In this document: positions 1 through 8,614 of the stretch, piece after piece
Layout: each line of letters begins with the position of its first letter
Position numbering within the stretch: the stretch's first letter is position 1
NCBI RefSeq assembly: GCF_001593605.1
Contig: NZ_CP012836.1
Coordinates: 744,001-808,000, forward strand
Length of the DNA stretch: 64,000 bases
Direction of reading: 5' to 3'
Origin: Algoriphagus sanaruensis
GTDB lineage: Bacteria; Bacteroidota; Bacteroidia; Cytophagales; Cyclobacteriaceae
The notes under the pieces: model-generated
The model's database searches: none
The model's input: the letters and a program-made list of their open reading frames with translations, nothing else
What the model was told of the DNA's origin: nothing
Program-made: the position numbers and the translations under genes

Positions 1-814
1 TGGGATTAGCATTTGAAAAGCGCAGCTTCACATTTTTCCAATCCACACCCGTGTTTTGATATACTTCCGCTTTATAAGTGATTTTAAGAGGATCGTTGAT
101 GGTTTTTACTCGGACATCATACTTGGGATACCAGCCGGCATTAGCTACGAGGTAGTTGATTTGAAAGCTACCCGTCCCCGAAGATGAAGCTTTAACTCGG
201 ATGCGGATTTCTGAAGTTGATTTGTTTTGGCTTTCACGCATGGCGCTGATTTGATTTCGCAAGCGCTCTAGTTCCCTTTCGTTTTCTGCGATCTTGGACT
301 TTATCTGAAGTTCCTCATTGGTGATTTTGGTGAGTTCGCTGTCAAAAAAATCTAAAGCTGTTTTCAACTCCGCCATGGATGGACCGGTTTGACTGCCGCC
401 GAGGTCTTTGTTGGCAGAGAGTAAACTTGCCTTGTTAGATAAAACCTGAAGTCTGTTTTGAGCCAAGGTTTGAGACTTTTGAATAGTCCCAATCTGATTT
501 TCTAGTTCTTTTACTTTTTCGCCCTGCTCATTTTCACTCAAATAATCCAGTCTTTTATTAACAGCCTGAATAGTGAAATTACCCTGAGCTTTTACTTGAA
601 TGCTTTTTTCGTCAAGGTATGGCGAAAGGCCTTTAAGTACTACGATAGACTCCCCAGCTGGAATTTGGCCAGAGGCTGTTTCAAAAACCTGAGCTCCTGA
701 AAGGAACAATGTAATATCCTTTATTTGGCTTTTCAAAGGCGTCTCTTTGATCTCCTGACTGAGTCCTTTGAAAACAAAAACCAATAGGAAAGCGGGAAAA
801 ATTAGTCGTTTCAT
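1..814 (-). CDS. DUF4139 / MuiA-family protein, N-terminal part (cut by window edge)
   Basis: The frame is open from an ATG at 814 to the left edge, giving about 271 residues with the C-terminus missing. Residues 1-20 form a signal peptide (MKRLIFPAFLLVFVFKGLSQ), so the protein is exported. The next ~75 residues resemble the DUF4140 N-terminal domain (SQIKDITLFLSGAQVFE), followed by a Lys/Glu/Gln-rich coiled-coil region near residues 95-190. The visible end contains NAGWYPKYDVRVKT and YQNTGVDWKNVKL, the conserved opening of DUF4139. Members are often named mucoidy inhibitor MuiA, but the biochemical role is unknown. It is transcribed leftwards, divergently from uppP. The family call is firm; any function is inference. 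Confidence 0.85.
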   Translation of the reverse strand, partial: MKRLIFPAFLLVFVFKGLSQEIKETPLKSQIKDITLFLSGAQVFETASGQIPAGESIVVLKGLSPYLDEKSIQVKAQGNFTIQAVNKRLDYLSENEQGEKVKELENQIGTIQKSQTLAQNRLQVLSNKASLLSANKDLGGSQTGPSMAELKTALDFFDSELTKITNEELQIKSKIAENERELERLRNQISAMRESQNKSTSEIRIRVKASSSGTGSFQINYLVANAGWYPKYDVRVKTINDPLKITYKAEVYQNTGVDWKNVKLRFSNANP

Positions 815-904
815 GGCAAAATCATTTAGCTTAGAAACAACGAATATTTTGAGTAAAAGGCAACAGCTCATCATAAAATCTGTCAAAAATTCCAGTTTTT
901 GCAG

Positions 905-932
905 TTGGGTCACTCGACGTTGATTAGTTTTG
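905..932 (+). promoter_or_regulatory. Bacteroidota-type promoter for uppP
   Basis: TTG at 905-907, a 17 bp spacer, then TAGTTTTG at 925-932, which matches the -7 consensus TAnnTTTG exactly. The spacing fits the 17-23 bp reported for Flavobacterium-type promoters. Transcription would start near 938-940, ahead of both candidate uppP ATGs (964 and 1012). Confidence 0.45.
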
Positions 933-1011
933 TTGGGAAGTCCAATTGGTATTAAAAAGGCTCATGGAGCCTACTGATGAATTAAATTTTATTAAACAAG
1001 CACTAAACTTT

Positions 1012-1794
1012 ATGACTCTTTTTCAAAGTATCCTCATTGCCATAATTGAAGGTCTAACTGAGTTTTTACCGATTTCTTCCACCGGACATATGATTTTGGC
1101 TTCGGCGGCGATGGGTATCCACGAGGATGAATTTGTGAAAACCTTCGAGGTTTTTATTCAGCTTGGGGCGATTTTGGCCATAGCACTCATGTATATCAAG
1201 CGGTTTTTCCGCAGCCTGAATATTTACTTTAAGCTTTTTGCTGCATTCTTGCCCACTGCAGTCATCGGACTTTTGGCCTATGATTTTATCAAAGGCTACC
1301 TGTTTAATCCCATCGTAGTCTCTGTTTCCTTGATCTTGGGAGGTGTGATTTTGATTTTGATTGACAAAAAAGTAGTCAATCAAGAAACCTCACTGAAGGA
1401 GGTCGAGGATATTTCTTACAAAAACGCCTTCTTTATCGGCCTATGTCAGTGTCTTTCGATGGTACCCGGTACCTCCCGAGCCGCAGCTACTATTATTGGA
1501 GGTGTTTTTAATGGATTGGATAAAAAGCAGGCGACTGAGTTTTCTTTCCTTTTGGCGGTACCTACCATGATGGCGGCTGGAGGATATGACCTCATTAAGT
1601 CAGATTTAGCGTTTACTTCTGAGCAACTTTCCATGTTGGCGATAGGATTTGGAGTAGCTTTTGTCTCGGCTTGGTTTGCAGTGAAACTGTTTTTAAAATA
1701 TGTTTCCAATCATGGATTTACCGCTTTCGGTTGGTATCGGATTGTGTTGGGGATTGTATTTTTGATCTTGATGTGGGGGGCTGATTTGGGCTAA
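1012..1794 (+). CDS. uppP: undecaprenyl-diphosphate phosphatase UppP (BacA)
   Basis: Integral membrane enzyme that dephosphorylates undecaprenyl diphosphate to recycle the lipid carrier for peptidoglycan and O-antigen synthesis; members confer bacitracin tolerance. With the start at 1012 the protein has 260 residues. The first signature EGLTEFLPISSTGHM lies at residues 13-27 and the second, PGTSR with the catalytic-region Arg156, at 152-156. Hydrophobic segments are spread along the whole length, as expected for the multi-pass BacA family. The frame extends upstream to a TTG at 946 and an ATG at 964, but the family normally begins a few residues before the EGLTEFLP motif, so 1012 is preferred. 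It converges on the gldJ-like gene across a shared terminator. Confidence 0.95.
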   Translation: MTLFQSILIAIIEGLTEFLPISSTGHMILASAAMGIHEDEFVKTFEVFIQLGAILAIALMYIKRFFRSLNIYFKLFAAFLPTAVIGLLAYDFIKGYLFNPIVVSVSLILGGVILILIDKKVVNQETSLKEVEDISYKNAFFIGLCQCLSMVPGTSRAAATIIGGVFNGLDKKQATEFSFLLAVPTMMAAGGYDLIKSDLAFTSEQLSMLAIGFGVAFVSAWFAVKLFLKYVSNHGFTAFGWYRIVLGIVFLILMWGADLG

Positions 1795-1865
1795 TCCAAT
1801 GAAATAGCCAAAAAGATTCTTAAGGAATTATAGTAATAAAAAGTAAAACCAAATTGAAACAAAAA

Positions 1866-1887
1866 GGCCCAGTAGCGATACTGGGCC
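1866..1887. terminator. bidirectional intrinsic terminator, uppP / gldJ-like
   Basis: Perfect 9 bp stem GGCCCAGTA / TACTGGGCC with loop GCGA, flanked by A5 on the left and T5 on the right. It lies between convergent genes and can work on both strands. Confidence 0.85.
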
Positions 1888-1913
1888 TTTTTGTTTTCCT
1901 AGGAATAGATGAT

Positions 1914-3137
1914 TTATTTTCCTTTTTCTCCAATAGAGATCATAGCGCAGCGGAAACCAATATGGTTGGTAGCTGAATCTTGATGCATAAATCGACGAGT
2001 ACCAGGAGCTAACCAATAAGCCACATCTCTCCAAGATCCTCCTTTGTACACTCTCATTTCGTCAGTGAATAAGGAAGTCTCATAGTTATCCTCATCATCA
2101 TACACGCCATCCCTTCTCAACGGATTCAAATCATCCGCATCTTGATAAGTCATTGGACGATACACGTCATACACCCATTCGTTCATGTTTCCAGCCATGT
2201 GGTACAAACCAAAATCATTGGGAGCCATGTCGTAAACGTTGGTAGGAAGGATTTCACCGTCATTTCGCTGATTTCCAGAAATACCGGCGTAATCACCACG
2301 ACCTCGTTTGAAGTTGGCCAAAAAGTCACCTTGCTTTCCTTTTCGCTTCACATTGTATGGATTTCGAATCCCTCTACCATCCCATGGATATATTCTTCCG
2401 TATTCTTGGTTTTCGTCTAGGTATTGAGTTCCAATCATTGCCTTAGCAGCATATTCCCATTCTGCTTCATTCGGTAGTCTGAATTCTGCAAGAGCTACGC
2501 CTCGTTCAATCAATTGGTTTTTGGTCATAGTAGAGTCAAGTTCTCTTTCCTTTTTGATCAAATCCTGAACGTACTCAGTTCTCCACGTTGCGTATGCTTT
2601 TGCTTGGGTCCAAGAGACACCAGCTACTGGATAAAAATTAAATCCAGGGAATCTGAAATAATAGGATTGATATAAATCATTGAAAGACATAGCACCTGAC
2701 CAAACATTTTCAGAAGGCTCCAATTTCAATACAGAGTCCGCGCTTACTCGCTTTCTCATATCGAAAAGGAATTCTCTATAGTCGTTATTGGTCATTTCTG
2801 TTTCATCCATGTAGAATGAAGCAATGGATACGGTTCTTTCCAAGTTATCTCTGAAAGCCATAATATCCTCCTCTTGCGACCCTAAAACGGTACGACCGCC
2901 TTGGATAAACTTCAAGTTTGGACCTGGAATTTGTTCTGCATTTCGAGAGACGAAAAATTGGGTGGTATCTTTCTCATCAAAAGAAAAATCTGCCCCAGTA
3001 GTTGCACTTCGCTTTCCTGGATCTCCGGCAGTTCGTCGGCCATAACCAGGGGTTTTTTGGCAGGAAGAAAGCAATGATATTGAAACCAGTGCTAGGGCAC
3101 TTGCCCACATTCCCAAGGAATTTTTGCTTAGACGCAT
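1914..3137 (-). CDS. gldJ: GldJ-like gliding motility lipoprotein (SUMF1/FGE fold)
   Basis: Lipoprotein of 407 residues: N-terminal signal peptide with lipobox LLSSC and acceptor Cys26. The body is a formylglycine-generating-enzyme-like (SUMF1) domain: GPNLKFIQGG, FYMDETEMTNNDYREF, YPVAGVSWTQAKAYATWRTE, FRLPNEAEWEYAAKA, NMNEWVYDVY and a C-terminal RVYKGGSWRD...GFRC. GldJ and GldK of the type IX secretion/gliding apparatus are catalytically inactive members of this fold. The DYREF segment and the opening (TTGADFSFDEKD, then GPNLKFIQGG) look closer to GldJ than GldK, and no gldLMN follows. The symbol is therefore probable, not certain. Arg codons are mostly AGA, suggesting high expression. It would act in the periplasm or outer membrane. 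Confidence 0.75.
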   Translation of the reverse strand: MRLSKNSLGMWASALALVSISLLSSCQKTPGYGRRTAGDPGKRSATTGADFSFDEKDTTQFFVSRNAEQIPGPNLKFIQGGRTVLGSQEEDIMAFRDNLERTVSIASFYMDETEMTNNDYREFLFDMRKRVSADSVLKLEPSENVWSGAMSFNDLYQSYYFRFPGFNFYPVAGVSWTQAKAYATWRTEYVQDLIKKERELDSTMTKNQLIERGVALAEFRLPNEAEWEYAAKAMIGTQYLDENQEYGRIYPWDGRGIRNPYNVKRKGKQGDFLANFKRGRGDYAGISGNQRNDGEILPTNVYDMAPNDFGLYHMAGNMNEWVYDVYRPMTYQDADDLNPLRRDGVYDDEDNYETSLFTDEMRVYKGGSWRDVAYWLAPGTRRFMHQDSATNHIGFRCAMISIGEKGK

Positions 3138-3167
3138 AGTATCTAACGTTTTTTCAAATTCAAGCTA

Positions 3168-3199
3168 TAAATATAGAGGCATTGGTAGCTTAATACCAA
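3168..3199 (-). promoter_or_regulatory. promoter for gldJ-like gene
   Basis: On the minus strand: TTG (3199-3197), 21 bp spacer, TATATTTA (3175-3168), which matches TAnnTTTG at 7 of 8 positions. The box lies about 30 bp before the ATG at 3137. Confidence 0.45.
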
Positions 3200-3306
3200 T
3201 TTGGCTTTTATTGTTTATCCACCAAGTATGATCCCTTAGCATCAAAAACGCCTAAAACCGACAAAATTGATTGAGCAAATTGCAATATTTATGCCAGTTA
3301 ATTTTT

Positions 3307-6300
3307 TCAATTTTTCATCTCTTCGAGCAATTTTTGAGCCTTTTGAATGCGTTGGACTTCCTCGACTGTCAGAATTAAACGATTCTTGTGCTCTTTTATT
3401 TTGCAGGTCTTAGGATGGACTTGAGCAAACTTCATAATCTGCCCGAATACTGGGGAAGAATAGAAATCATCTCTATTGGAAGGTAAAAGGTAGCACTTCA
3501 TCTGCTTGTTTTTCAACACAAGCTTCTCAATTCCAAGTGTTTCTGCGACCCAACGTAAACGAACAGTCTCCATTAAGTCTTCCACTGTCTTGGGAATTGG
3601 ACCAAATCGATCTTGAAGCATTTGAGAGAATTTAGCCAATTCCTCCTCGTTTTTAATGCTGTCCAGCTTGGAATAAAGGCCTAATCGCTCGCTGATATTG
3701 GAAACATATTCCTCTGGAATTAACAATTCCAAGTCGGTTTCTATGGTACAATCTTGGACTAAAACCTTTACTTTTTCTTTCAGATCTGTTTCAAAAAGGG
3801 CTGCAAATTCAGTTTCCTTAAGTTCTTGAACAGCCTCATCCAAGATTTTATGGTACATCTCAAATCCAAGATCTGTTATAAAACCGCTTTGCTCCGCACC
3901 CAAAAGATTTCCTGCACCCCGAATGTCTAGATCTTTCATCGCTACTTTAAATCCATCTCCTAAGTCAGAGAATTCTTCTAAAGTTTGTAGCCTTTTTCTA
4001 GCTTCTGGAGTCAAGCCAGACATAGGAGGAGTGAGTAAGTAGCAAAATGCCTTCTTGTTACTTCGTCCCACTCGGCCTCGCATTTGATGAAGATCACTCA
4101 AGCCAAACATGTGCGCACGGTTGATGATGATGGTATTGGCATTGGGGATATCGAGACCTGATTCGATGATATTGGTGGAGACGAGCACATCGTATTCGTG
4201 ATTGATGAAGTCAACCATGATGTTTTCCAGCTTTTTGCCGTCCATTTGTCCATGTGCGCCGATTACACGGGAATCAGGCACGAGCTTTTTGATCAAATTT
4301 GCAATGCTGTCAATTTCACCCACTCGGTTATGGACAAAGAAAACTTGACCTCCTCTTCGGAGTTCATAAGCCACTGCGTCTCTGATCACTTCTTCTTGGA
4401 AAGTTTGTACTTCAGTAGTTACTGGCTGTCTGTTAGGAGGCGGAGTAGAAATGACGGACAAGTCTCTAGCTCCCATCAGTGAGAAGTGAAGTGTACGAGG
4501 AATAGGAGTCGCTGTAAGGGTCAAGACATCCACATTCACCCGAATGTTTTTTAATTGATCCTTGACCTTAACGCCAAATTTCTGCTCTTCGTCTATGATC
4601 AAAAGTCCTAAATCTTTGAATTCAAGGTCTTTGCCAACAATCTTGTGTGTCCCTACCAGAATGTCAATTTCCCCGCTTTTCACCTGCTCTTTGATGATTT
4701 TCAAATCTTTGGCAGAACGGAAGCGGTTGATATAATCCACCTTTACTGGAAAATTACTTAGCCTTTCCTTAAAGGTCTGATAGTGTTGCATGGCCAAAAT
4801 GGTGGTAGGCACCAAGACTGCCACTTGTTTCCGGTCATTGACTGCTTTGAATGCGGCTCTTACCGCTACTTCAGTCTTCCCAAAACCTACATCTCCACAA
4901 ACCAAGCGGTCCATGGGATAACTTTTTTCCATATCGGATTTGACATCTGATGTGGAGGATGCTTGGTCAGGGGTATCTTCATAGATAAAAGAAGATTCTA
5001 ATTCCACTTGTAAAACTGAGTCTGGGGAAAATGCAAATCCAGGAGCTCCTCTTCGTTTTGCATACAAAGCGATCAAGTCCTTGGCAATGTCTTTGACTTG
5101 TTTTTTTACCCTCGACTTTTTGTTTTCCCAATCAGGCGATCCCAATTTAGACATCGATGGAACTTGTCCTTCCTGTCCAGAGTATTTGGAGATCTTGTGG
5201 AGGGCGTGAATGTTGACGTATAAAAGATCATCGTCTCGAAAGATGAGTCGCACAGCTTCCTGCATTTTGCCTCCCACATCGACTTTTTCGAGACCAGCAA
5301 ATCTACCCACTCCATAATCCACGTGGACAATGTAATCCCCAGGGTGAAGTGACTTCAGTTCTTTAATGGTTAGGGCTTTAGATTTACTTGCCTTCGTGCG
5401 GGTTTTGTAACGATGAAATCGCTCAAAAAGCTGGTGATCGGTATAGCAGGCAAGTTTCAGATTGCGATCCACAAATCCTTCCCGTAAGCCAATTCGGAGT
5501 GTTTGTACTTGAAGGGTTGGATCTAGTTCTTGGAATATTCCCAGAAGGCGGTCGATTTGCTTTTCATTTTCAGCCGTAACCAAATTGGTAATTCCTTGCT
5601 TCTCGTTGGAAGAAAGGTTTTCGACCAAAAGATCAAAGTTCTTATTGAAAGAAGGTTGTGGCTGGCTATCCCAGGAGATTTTTACCGTGTTTTTGAGGTA
5701 AAATTGTCTTCCAAATTCGATGATCCTGGCAGATTTCAGCTCCTTTGCAAACACTATCCCACTGTCAAATAGGTGCTCAGGTTGTAATAAAAGCTTTTCC
5801 GTTTGAGTCTGTTTGACGATTTGATCAAAGGCTTGCTGCGCCTTGTGGAAGCATTCATCCATCACATCCAAGGTGAGCTGATAGTCTTTGATCCAAATTT
5901 TCGCTTCGGAAGGAAGAAAGCTTAATAGCGATTTACGCTCCTCTTTCAAAAGCTTGGTTTGTACGTTCGGAACTAATGAAATTTCATCAACTGTAGCAAT
6001 GGAGAGCTGACTTTCCGGATCAAATGTCCGGATGCTTTCAATCTCTTTTCCAAATAATTCCAGGCGATAAGGATGCTCATGACTGTAAGAAAATACATCC
6101 AGAATCCCTCCTCGAATGGCAAATTGTCCGGGCTCGTAGACGAAATCTGTTCGCTCAAAATCGTAGCTACTCAGCAATTCGGACACGAATTCCATATCCA
6201 CTGATTCCCCAACTTTGGCACTGAAGGTATTTTCGACCAAAGACCTTTTGTTGATTACTTTTTCGTACAGGGCCTCCGGATAGGTGATGACGATAAGCGG

Positions 6301-6657
6301 CTTATTTTTTTGTTCTACCAATCGATTGAGCATTTCTGCTCGTATGAGGATGTTCGCATTATCGATTTCATCATATTGATAAGGTCGCTTGTAGCTACCC
6401 GGAAAGATCAAATATTCCTCGGTGCCCAGAAGGTTTTGAATGTCTGAATTGAGATAGGCAGCCTCTTCCCGATCTTGGGCGATAATCAGATGTGTACCTC
6501 CGAATTTTTCAAACAAGGAGCAAAACAAGACCATGTCCAAGCTCCCAGAAAGGCCTTTGATGGCTAGATTCTCCCCATTTGCCTGATTGAGCTGGAGAGA
6601 TAAAGTCTGGAAGATAGGATCAGATTGGTAAATATGTAGAAGAGCAATTCTGTCCAA
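3307..6657 (-). CDS. mfd: transcription-repair coupling factor Mfd
   Basis: Mfd removes RNA polymerase stalled at lesions and recruits UvrA for nucleotide excision repair. At 1116 residues it is full length. The order is canonical: N-terminal UvrB-like region (to ~350), a CarD-like RNA-polymerase-interacting domain near 435-510 (LHPGDYIVHVDYGVGRFAGL), and the translocase with Walker A CGDVGFGKTEVAVR near 588. Walker B-type DEEQ lies near 689, TATPIPRTLHFSLMGARDLS just after, the second RecA lobe has STNIIESGLDIP and QMRGRVGRS, and a C-terminal TRCF domain follows. It is monocistronic here, with about 200 bp to the next gene upstream. Its partner uvrA lies about 14 kb away in this window. Confidence 0.97.
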   Translation of the reverse strand: MDRIALLHIYQSDPIFQTLSLQLNQANGENLAIKGLSGSLDMVLFCSLFEKFGGTHLIIAQDREEAAYLNSDIQNLLGTEEYLIFPGSYKRPYQYDEIDNANILIRAEMLNRLVEQKNKPLIVITYPEALYEKVINKRSLVENTFSAKVGESVDMEFVSELLSSYDFERTDFVYEPGQFAIRGGILDVFSYSHEHPYRLELFGKEIESIRTFDPESQLSIATVDEISLVPNVQTKLLKEERKSLLSFLPSEAKIWIKDYQLTLDVMDECFHKAQQAFDQIVKQTQTEKLLLQPEHLFDSGIVFAKELKSARIIEFGRQFYLKNTVKISWDSQPQPSFNKNFDLLVENLSSNEKQGITNLVTAENEKQIDRLLGIFQELDPTLQVQTLRIGLREGFVDRNLKLACYTDHQLFERFHRYKTRTKASKSKALTIKELKSLHPGDYIVHVDYGVGRFAGLEKVDVGGKMQEAVRLIFRDDDLLYVNIHALHKISKYSGQEGQVPSMSKLGSPDWENKKSRVKKQVKDIAKDLIALYAKRRGAPGFAFSPDSVLQVELESSFIYEDTPDQASSTSDVKSDMEKSYPMDRLVCGDVGFGKTEVAVRAAFKAVNDRKQVAVLVPTTILAMQHYQTFKERLSNFPVKVDYINRFRSAKDLKIIKEQVKSGEIDILVGTHKIVGKDLEFKDLGLLIIDEEQKFGVKVKDQLKNIRVNVDVLTLTATPIPRTLHFSLMGARDLSVISTPPPNRQPVTTEVQTFQEEVIRDAVAYELRRGGQVFFVHNRVGEIDSIANLIKKLVPDSRVIGAHGQMDGKKLENIMVDFINHEYDVLVSTNIIESGLDIPNANTIIINRAHMFGLSDLHQMRGRVGRSNKKAFCYLLTPPMSGLTPEARKRLQTLEEFSDLGDGFKVAMKDLDIRGAGNLLGAEQSGFITDLGFEMYHKILDEAVQELKETEFAALFETDLKEKVKVLVQDCTIETDLELLIPEEYVSNISERLGLYSKLDSIKNEEELAKFSQMLQDRFGPIPKTVEDLMETVRLRWVAETLGIEKLVLKNKQMKCYLLPSNRDDFYSSPVFGQIMKFAQVHPKTCKIKEHKNRLILTVEEVQRIQKAQKLLEEMKN

Positions 6658-6865
6658 AACGGGAAGGAATTAATAGGTAGAATACGTGGATGATTTGTAA
6701 AAGCCTCTTTACTAGAAGTGAGTTTTTTTCAACTTTTCTAGCTGGTAAAGTTAGCTGATTTTGGCCTAAACAAGAGATTTGACCAATTTTTGAACCAAGG
6801 CACTGGTAAAATGTTTTGAACAAGGCAAGCCCCTGCTGATGCTACTAGCTGTGCAGGGTAAATTG

Positions 6866-7504
6866 ATGATTCTATCCAAAAAGATGAAAGGACAATCTCA
6901 ACGAACCGATAAAACTTGGCTTCAACGGCTGGAAAGCCTTCATCCCTATGAAACCCTTCTTTATCTGGCCATGATCGGGAGTGGCTTGATCTTCCTTTTT
7001 TTGGTGGTTGCCTTTATTTCTTCTGGATTACATCAATTGGAAGGCTTGAATCATAGGATGCCGAATGCTTTTTTGATATCGACCTTATTGCTGATTTTAT
7101 CCGGATATACAGCCACAAAAATGAGACTCTATTACCAGGAAGAAGATATCCCCAAATTGGAATCATCGCTGCGAAATACGTTTTGGCTTGGTTTGGCCTT
7201 CACCGTGCTACAAATCGCCGGATGGAAAGAGCTTGGAGACATGGGCATCCGTTTTACTGGAATTCCAAGTGGAAGTTTTCTTTATGTACTTTCAGGAATA
7301 CATGTCCTACACCTTGTAGGAGCCATGGTTTTTGCATTGCTGTTGTTAATGCAATTGCGGAAAACCCAAGACGACGGTGTGCAAAAACTTCTTTTGGTTA
7401 CCAATCCATATGAAAAAATGCGAATAAGGCTATTCACCGTGTATTGGCATTTTATGGATGCAGTTTGGTTGGTTTTGTTTTTACTCTTTATTCTTAGCTT
7501 CTGA
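6866..7504 (+). CDS. heme-copper oxidase subunit III-like membrane protein
   Basis: About 212 residues with five hydrophobic segments, the size and layout of bacterial cytochrome c oxidase subunit III proteins. Supporting features are the conserved GSFLYVLSGIHVLHLVGAM segment (subunit III has a similar SGxHxxH motif) and the final YWHFMDAVWLVLF, the family's typical C-terminal YWHFVDxxW signature. Subunit III stabilises the catalytic subunit and may hold lipids or guide protons; here there is no subunit I or II nearby, so it is an orphan copy. Alternative starts are ATGs at 6839 and 6884. It overlaps the next ORF by 1 nt (TGATG), implying co-translation. Confidence 0.85.
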   Translation: MILSKKMKGQSQRTDKTWLQRLESLHPYETLLYLAMIGSGLIFLFLVVAFISSGLHQLEGLNHRMPNAFLISTLLLILSGYTATKMRLYYQEEDIPKLESSLRNTFWLGLAFTVLQIAGWKELGDMGIRFTGIPSGSFLYVLSGIHVLHLVGAMVFALLLLMQLRKTQDDGVQKLLLVTNPYEKMRIRLFTVYWHFMDAVWLVLFLLFILSF

Positions 7505-7944
7505 TGAGATTAAACTTTGAAACTCGAGTTGATTCGAATGTTTCTTCCGTGAAGGAAGGCTTTAATGAAGCGCTATTCAAAAAACTTGCACCCCCGTTTC
7601 CTCCAGTTCGAGTGAAGAGATTTGATGGGTGCTCCAAGGGTGATTTGGTTTCTTTGGAATTGAACTTTTTACTATTTCGTCAACTATGGGTAAGCGAAAT
7701 AACCGAGGATTCGACGGATGAAAACGAATTCTATTTTGTGGATGAAGGTATTCAGCTCCCTTTTTTCCTGAAAACTTGGAGCCATAAACACCGAATTATC
7801 CGGCAGGGCAATGGAGCTATCATTCGGGACGAAATATCTTACACAGGCCCGTTTAGGGTATTGACTTGGTTGTTATATCCGACCCTTTGGCTCCAATTCG
7901 CATATCGAAAGCCGATCTACCGGAAGGTTTTTAAGAATGGGTAG
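7504..7944 (+). CDS. SRPBCC-family ligand-binding protein
   Basis: 146 residues, beginning on the last base of the upstream oxidase-subunit stop codon. The sequence fits the SRPBCC/START-like helix-grip fold seen in small Bacteroidota proteins annotated SRPBCC. An N-terminal strand (MRLNFETRVDSNV) is followed by an amphipathic helix, a run of beta-strands (LWVSEITEDST, NEFYFVDEG, HRIIRQGNGAIIRDEI) and a hydrophobic C-terminal helix (FRVLTWLLYPTLWLQFAY). No catalytic residues are apparent. The tight coupling suggests a function linked to the membrane protein, but that is inference. The 3' end overlaps the convergent fur-family gene by 14 nt. Confidence 0.7.
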   Translation: MRLNFETRVDSNVSSVKEGFNEALFKKLAPPFPPVRVKRFDGCSKGDLVSLELNFLLFRQLWVSEITEDSTDENEFYFVDEGIQLPFFLKTWSHKHRIIRQGNGAIIRDEISYTGPFRVLTWLLYPTLWLQFAYRKPIYRKVFKNG

Positions 7945-8404
7945 GTAAATTTTCGCAGTTGAGGACTTTGCAGTCACCGTAAAGAACCAAAGAATGACTG
8001 GTGATGTAGGACTGAAATTCCCTTCCCATTGCCTCTTTGATTTCATTGATTTTGGGATCAGAAAACTCTCGGATTTTTCGACATTGATTACATACATGGT
8101 GGTCATGATGCTTGTAAGTCAGTGCTTGTTCATAAAGAGCGACTTTATCTTTGAATTGATGTTTTACCGCCAAGCCACTATCGACTAATAGGTCCAAGGT
8201 ATTGTAAATCGTTGCTCGACTGATGGTGTAACCTTTGTTTCGCATTTTCAGAAAAAGCCCTTCCACATCGATGTGTTCGTCTTCTGGAAGTGCATATAAT
8301 TCATCAATTACCGAAAAGCGCTCAGGGGTTTTTCGACTTCCTTGTTTGAGTAGATAGTTTTCAAAAATCTTTTTTGCTTTTTGAATCAGTGCTTGGTCTG
8401 CCAT
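7931..8404 (-). CDS. Fur-family metal-dependent transcriptional regulator
   Basis: 157 residues from the ATG at 8404, which is preceded by a good ribosome site (AAGGAG, about 9 nt upstream). The open frame continues further upstream to 8680, but that extension has no family match. An N-terminal winged helix (RKTPERFSVIDELY; SRATIYNTLDLLVDSGL, residues 62-78) is followed by a metal-binding dimerisation domain: HHDHH at 99-103, CNQC at 105-108, and a second Cys pair at 145/150, the structural zinc-site pattern of Fur/PerR. Which metal or peroxide signal it senses cannot be read from sequence. It is divergent from the retropepsin gene. Confidence 0.92.
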   Translation of the reverse strand: MADQALIQKAKKIFENYLLKQGSRKTPERFSVIDELYALPEDEHIDVEGLFLKMRNKGYTISRATIYNTLDLLVDSGLAVKHQFKDKVALYEQALTYKHHDHHVCNQCRKIREFSDPKINEIKEAMGREFQSYITSHSLVLYGDCKVLNCENLPTHS

Positions 8405-8530
8405 AAGAATATCTCCTTGTATAGCTAAAGATGAAAGTTTCCGGATTTTTTGACAAAAGACCTTGGTAATTCTCAGCTTATTTGGTTCGAGTCTAAATTG
8501 ATAAATAGACTCTGGATACAAAAAAATTGA

Positions 8531-8600
8531 AAGTCCCAAAGAAGTATTTGGCTTTTTTCGAGAACGCCTTTGCGTAAAATCCGTTATCTTTTTGGGACTT
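8531..8600. repeat. inverted repeat in the fur/protease divergent intergenic region
   Basis: Arms AAGTCCCAA (8531-8539) and TTGGGACTT (8592-8600), extendable by one A:T pair, separated by about 52 nt. The right arm ends 14 nt before the ATG at 8615. It could fold in the protease leader or be a pair of half-sites for a regulator. No T-tract follows, so it is not a terminator. Confidence 0.4.
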
Positions 8601-8614
8601 CCGAAGGGTGATTT